Source: Candidatus Omnitrophota bacterium (GTDB lineage: Bacteria; Ratteibacteria; UBA8468; B48-G9; DTJG01). Taken from it: a stretch of 6,554 bases of DNA. The stretch is taken from contig JAMCZX010000020.1 in assembly GCA_023485205.1 (NCBI GenBank), forward strand, positions 1 through 6,554, read 5' to 3'. The notes beneath the pieces were generated by a model that did not search any database, was not told where the DNA came from, and saw only the letters and a program-made list of their open reading frames with translations. Below, in pieces: positions 4,797 to 6,554 of the stretch. The first letter of the stretch is position 1. Each line of letters opens with the position of its first letter. The translations under genes were made by a program, and so were the position numbers.

Positions 4797-5813
4797 ATGG
4801 ATGACAATATAACTTCACCAGTGGTTTTATCTGAAGAGGTTAATTATGAAAATTCATTAAGACCTACAACTTTTGATGATTTTATAGGGCAGAAGCAGGT
4901 CAAAGACAATATGAATGTTTTTATACAATCTTCAAAGATGAGAAAAGATATTCTGGACCATATACTTCTTTATGGTCCTCCTGGTATAGGGAAAACCACA
5001 CTTGCTTATATTATCGGTCATCAATTGGGAGTAAATATAAAATCCAGCTCAGGTCCTGTAATTGAAAAAGCCGGAGATTTGGCAGGAATACTTACAAACC
5101 TTGAAGAGGGGGATATACTTTTTATAGATGAAATACACAGAATACCAAGAGTTGTGGAGGAATATCTTTATAGTGCTATGGAGGATTTTAATATTGATAT
5201 TATGCTGGGAGAAGGACCTAAGGCAAAATCTGTAAAAATACCATTAAAACGTTTTACTTTAATTGGTGCTACAACAAGAATAGGACTTCTCACATCTCCT
5301 TTAAGAAACAGGTTTGGTATTATTCATAGGCTTGATTATTATAATGTGGATGAACTTGCACAGATTATAAAAAGGTCTTCCGGTATTTTAAATATTAAAA
5401 TAAATGATGAAGGCTCAATGGAAATAGCAAACAGGTCCAGAGGTACACCGAGAATTAGCAATAGACTTTTAAAACGGGTAAGAGATTTTGCTATTGTTCA
5501 GGGAGAAACAATTATAAATAAACAAATTGCTGCATTTGCTCTTGATAAGATGCTTGTGGATAGCAGAGGTTTAGATGAAATGGATAAAAGAATTCTGGAA
5601 ACAATTATTTATAAGTTTAATGGAGGACCTGTTGGCCTAAAAAGTCTTGCTATTGCTGTAGGTGAAGAACCAGAAACAATAGAAGAGGTATATGAATCAT
5701 ATTTAGTAAGGGAAGGTTTTATTCAGAAAACATCTCAGGGTCGTACAATAACAAAAATCACATACCAGCACTTAAAAATTAAAACCCAGGAAGGTCTTTT
5801 TAGTGGAGCTTGA
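4797..5813 (+). CDS. ruvB: Holliday junction DNA helicase RuvB
   Basis: RuvB is the AAA+ hexameric ATPase that pumps DNA through the RuvA-bound junction during recombinational repair. At 338 residues it is full length. Visible in order: LRP (21-23) and DFIGQ (28-32) of the N-terminal signature, Walker A GPPGIGKT (60-67), Walker B LFIDEI (108-113), sensor 1 ATTR (158-161), arginine finger R170 in SPLRNRFG, sensor 2 GTPRI (216-220), and a C-terminal winged-helix domain (about 255-330) with GGPVGLKSLA and a YLVREGFIQKTSQGR DNA-binding wing. All catalytic residues are present. A modest SD core AAGG (4784-4787) lies 9 bases before the ATG. Its last 11 bases overlap the start of lptB, which indicates one polycistronic message. 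Confidence 0.97.
   Translation: MDDNITSPVVLSEEVNYENSLRPTTFDDFIGQKQVKDNMNVFIQSSKMRKDILDHILLYGPPGIGKTTLAYIIGHQLGVNIKSSSGPVIEKAGDLAGILTNLEEGDILFIDEIHRIPRVVEEYLYSAMEDFNIDIMLGEGPKAKSVKIPLKRFTLIGATTRIGLLTSPLRNRFGIIHRLDYYNVDELAQIIKRSSGILNIKINDEGSMEIANRSRGTPRISNRLLKRVRDFAIVQGETIINKQIAAFALDKMLVDSRGLDEMDKRILETIIYKFNGGPVGLKSLAIAVGEEPETIEEVYESYLVREGFIQKTSQGRTITKITYQHLKIKTQEGLFSGA
5788..5794 (+). promoter_or_regulatory. Shine-Dalgarno that fixes the GTG start of lptB
   Basis: AGGAAGG inside the end of ruvB lies 8 bases before GTG at 5803. No in-frame ATG occurs before the Walker A motif, so this SD decides the start and makes translation of lptB dependent on ribosomes passing through ruvB. Confidence 0.75.
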
Positions 5814-6519
5814 AATCAAAAAAATTGCCAAAAAAATTGGCAGGAGAAGCATAATTAAAGATGTTTCCCTTTCAATAAATAAAGGGGAAATAGTAGGGCT
5901 GTTGGGTCCTAATGGTGCTGGAAAAACAACAATATTTAAGACTATAATGGGTTTTATCATTCCTGATAAAGGAAATATTTTTTTTGAAGAAAAAGATATT
6001 ACCCGTTTACCTGTCTATCAAAAAGCAAGTCTTGGATTAAGCTATCTTTTTCAGGAACCTGCAATATTTAATAAACTGACCGTTATGGAAAATTTGTTAA
6101 TAATACTGGAAAATTTTTATTCAAAGCAAGAACAAAAAAAACAGGCGGAATATCTTCTGGATAAGATGGGCATAATTCATCTTAAAGATAGTATTGCTAC
6201 ATATCTCTCAGGAGGAGAAAAGAGAAGGCTGGAGATTGCAAGAAATCTTATTAATAATCCTAAAATTTTTTTATTAGATGAACCTTTTTCAATTATAGAC
6301 CCAAAAACTGTTTTTGAAATAAAAACCATGATAAAACAATTAAAAATAGATAATGTAGGTATTTTAATTACGGACCATAATGTCCGTGATGCCTTAAGTA
6401 TTATAGACCGGGCATATCTTATACATAATGGTGAAATTATTATACAGGGGACTCCTGAGGAAATTTTAAAAAATCCATTAAGTCGTCAGGTATATTTTGG
6501 AGAAAATTTTTCTCCATAG
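5803..6519 (+). CDS. lptB: LPS export ABC transporter ATP-binding protein LptB
   Basis: LptB is the cytoplasmic ATPase of the LptB2FG complex that extracts lipopolysaccharide from the inner membrane and pushes it along the Lpt bridge. The 238-residue length is typical. Motifs: Walker A GPNGAGKT (35-42), Q-loop Q84 in YLFQEPAIF, ABC signature LSGGEKRR (135-142), Walker B FLLDEP with catalytic E160, and H-loop H192 in ITDHNVRD. LptB-specific features set it apart from the related LivF/LivG ATPases: the wording 'GEIVGLLGPNGAGKTT', the DHNVRD motif, and a C-terminal tail ending RQVYFGENFSP, close to the family's 'VYLGEDF'. The D-loop region reads FSIIDP where most LptB have FAGVDP. It begins with GTG, overlaps ruvB by 11 bases and follows it in one operon. 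lptA, lptC, lptF and lptG are not in the window. Confidence 0.95.
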   Translation: MELEIKKIAKKIGRRSIIKDVSLSINKGEIVGLLGPNGAGKTTIFKTIMGFIIPDKGNIFFEEKDITRLPVYQKASLGLSYLFQEPAIFNKLTVMENLLIILENFYSKQEQKKQAEYLLDKMGIIHLKDSIATYLSGGEKRRLEIARNLINNPKIFLLDEPFSIIDPKTVFEIKTMIKQLKIDNVGILITDHNVRDALSIIDRAYLIHNGEIIIQGTPEEILKNPLSRQVYFGENFSP

Positions 6520-6530
6520 AAAGAATTAAT

Positions 6531-6554
6531 ATGCAAAACATAAAACATATTGCG
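6531..6554 (+). CDS. Start of an unidentified CDS, cut by the window end
   Basis: An ATG 11 bases after the lptB stop opens a frame (M-Q-N-I-K-H-I-A) that runs to the window end without a stop. A weak purine run AAAGAA sits at 6520-6525. Same strand and short gap suggest it continues the ruvAB-lptB operon. Eight residues are too few to identify it or to be sure it is a real gene. Confidence 0.4.

Noticed and set aside
5772..5960. 62-residue minus-strand open frame
   Set aside because: Antisense to the ruvB/lptB junction and the LptB Walker A region; a shadow of real coding sequence.
6498..6516. Palindrome TGGAGAAAA-T-TTTTCTCCA at the end of lptB
   Set aside because: It lies within the conserved coding tail (FGENFSP), has almost no loop and no T-run after it, and an apparent further gene begins 15 bases later, so a terminator is unlikely.

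Overview
The window is strongly AT-rich (mostly A/T at third codon positions and in every spacer) and densely coded. It looks like an ordinary chromosomal segment from a diderm (outer-membrane) bacterium. The diderm inference rests on a clear LptB, the ATPase that powers lipopolysaccharide export. The low GC, the lack of Shine-Dalgarno (SD) sequences before first genes, and the order DUF2156 protein - ruvA - ruvB - lptB fit an uncultured candidate-phylum lineage (Omnitrophota/Ratteibacteria-like). That placement is only an impression and is not proven by the sequence.

Left end (1-675): a two-gene cassette of small proteins, a DUF4258-like protein followed by a DUF2283 protein, overlaps by ATGA and resembles toxin-antitoxin-style pairs. 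Just upstream, at the window edge and in opposite orientation, lies a partial second copy of the first gene. Its first 55 bases (1-55) are a perfect reverse complement of 374-428. Between the copies are a 12-bp perfect hairpin (99-127) and a promoter-like sequence.

Middle (733-3272): an AEC-family membrane permease (+ strand) converges on a sugar-nucleotide pyrophosphorylase-like protein with a left-handed beta-helix tail (- strand). The latter is divergent from a small four-helix membrane protein of the 'phage holin 4' (PF04020/YvlD-like) family, which is a cellular family despite its name.

Right part (3291-6554): a same-strand run holds a DUF2156 protein (tandem acetyltransferase-like fold, phosphatidylglycerol lysyltransferase C-terminal family), ruvA, ruvB, lptB and the first codons of another gene. 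RuvA and RuvB form the Holliday-junction branch-migration motor. ruvC is not in the window. lptB starts inside the end of ruvB, so lipopolysaccharide export and DNA repair genes appear translationally coupled.

A pattern runs through the window. Six genes that could start a transcript (230, 733, 2736 minus, 2796, 3291, 4205) have no SD but carry a -10-like hexamer 6-10 bases before the ATG, which is what leaderless mRNAs would look like. Genes inside apparent operons (469, 5803 and, weakly, 4797) do have an SD. I found no tRNA, rRNA, CRISPR array, insertion sequence or prophage module. No gene-free stretch exceeds 300 bases; the longest is about 145 bases (84-229).
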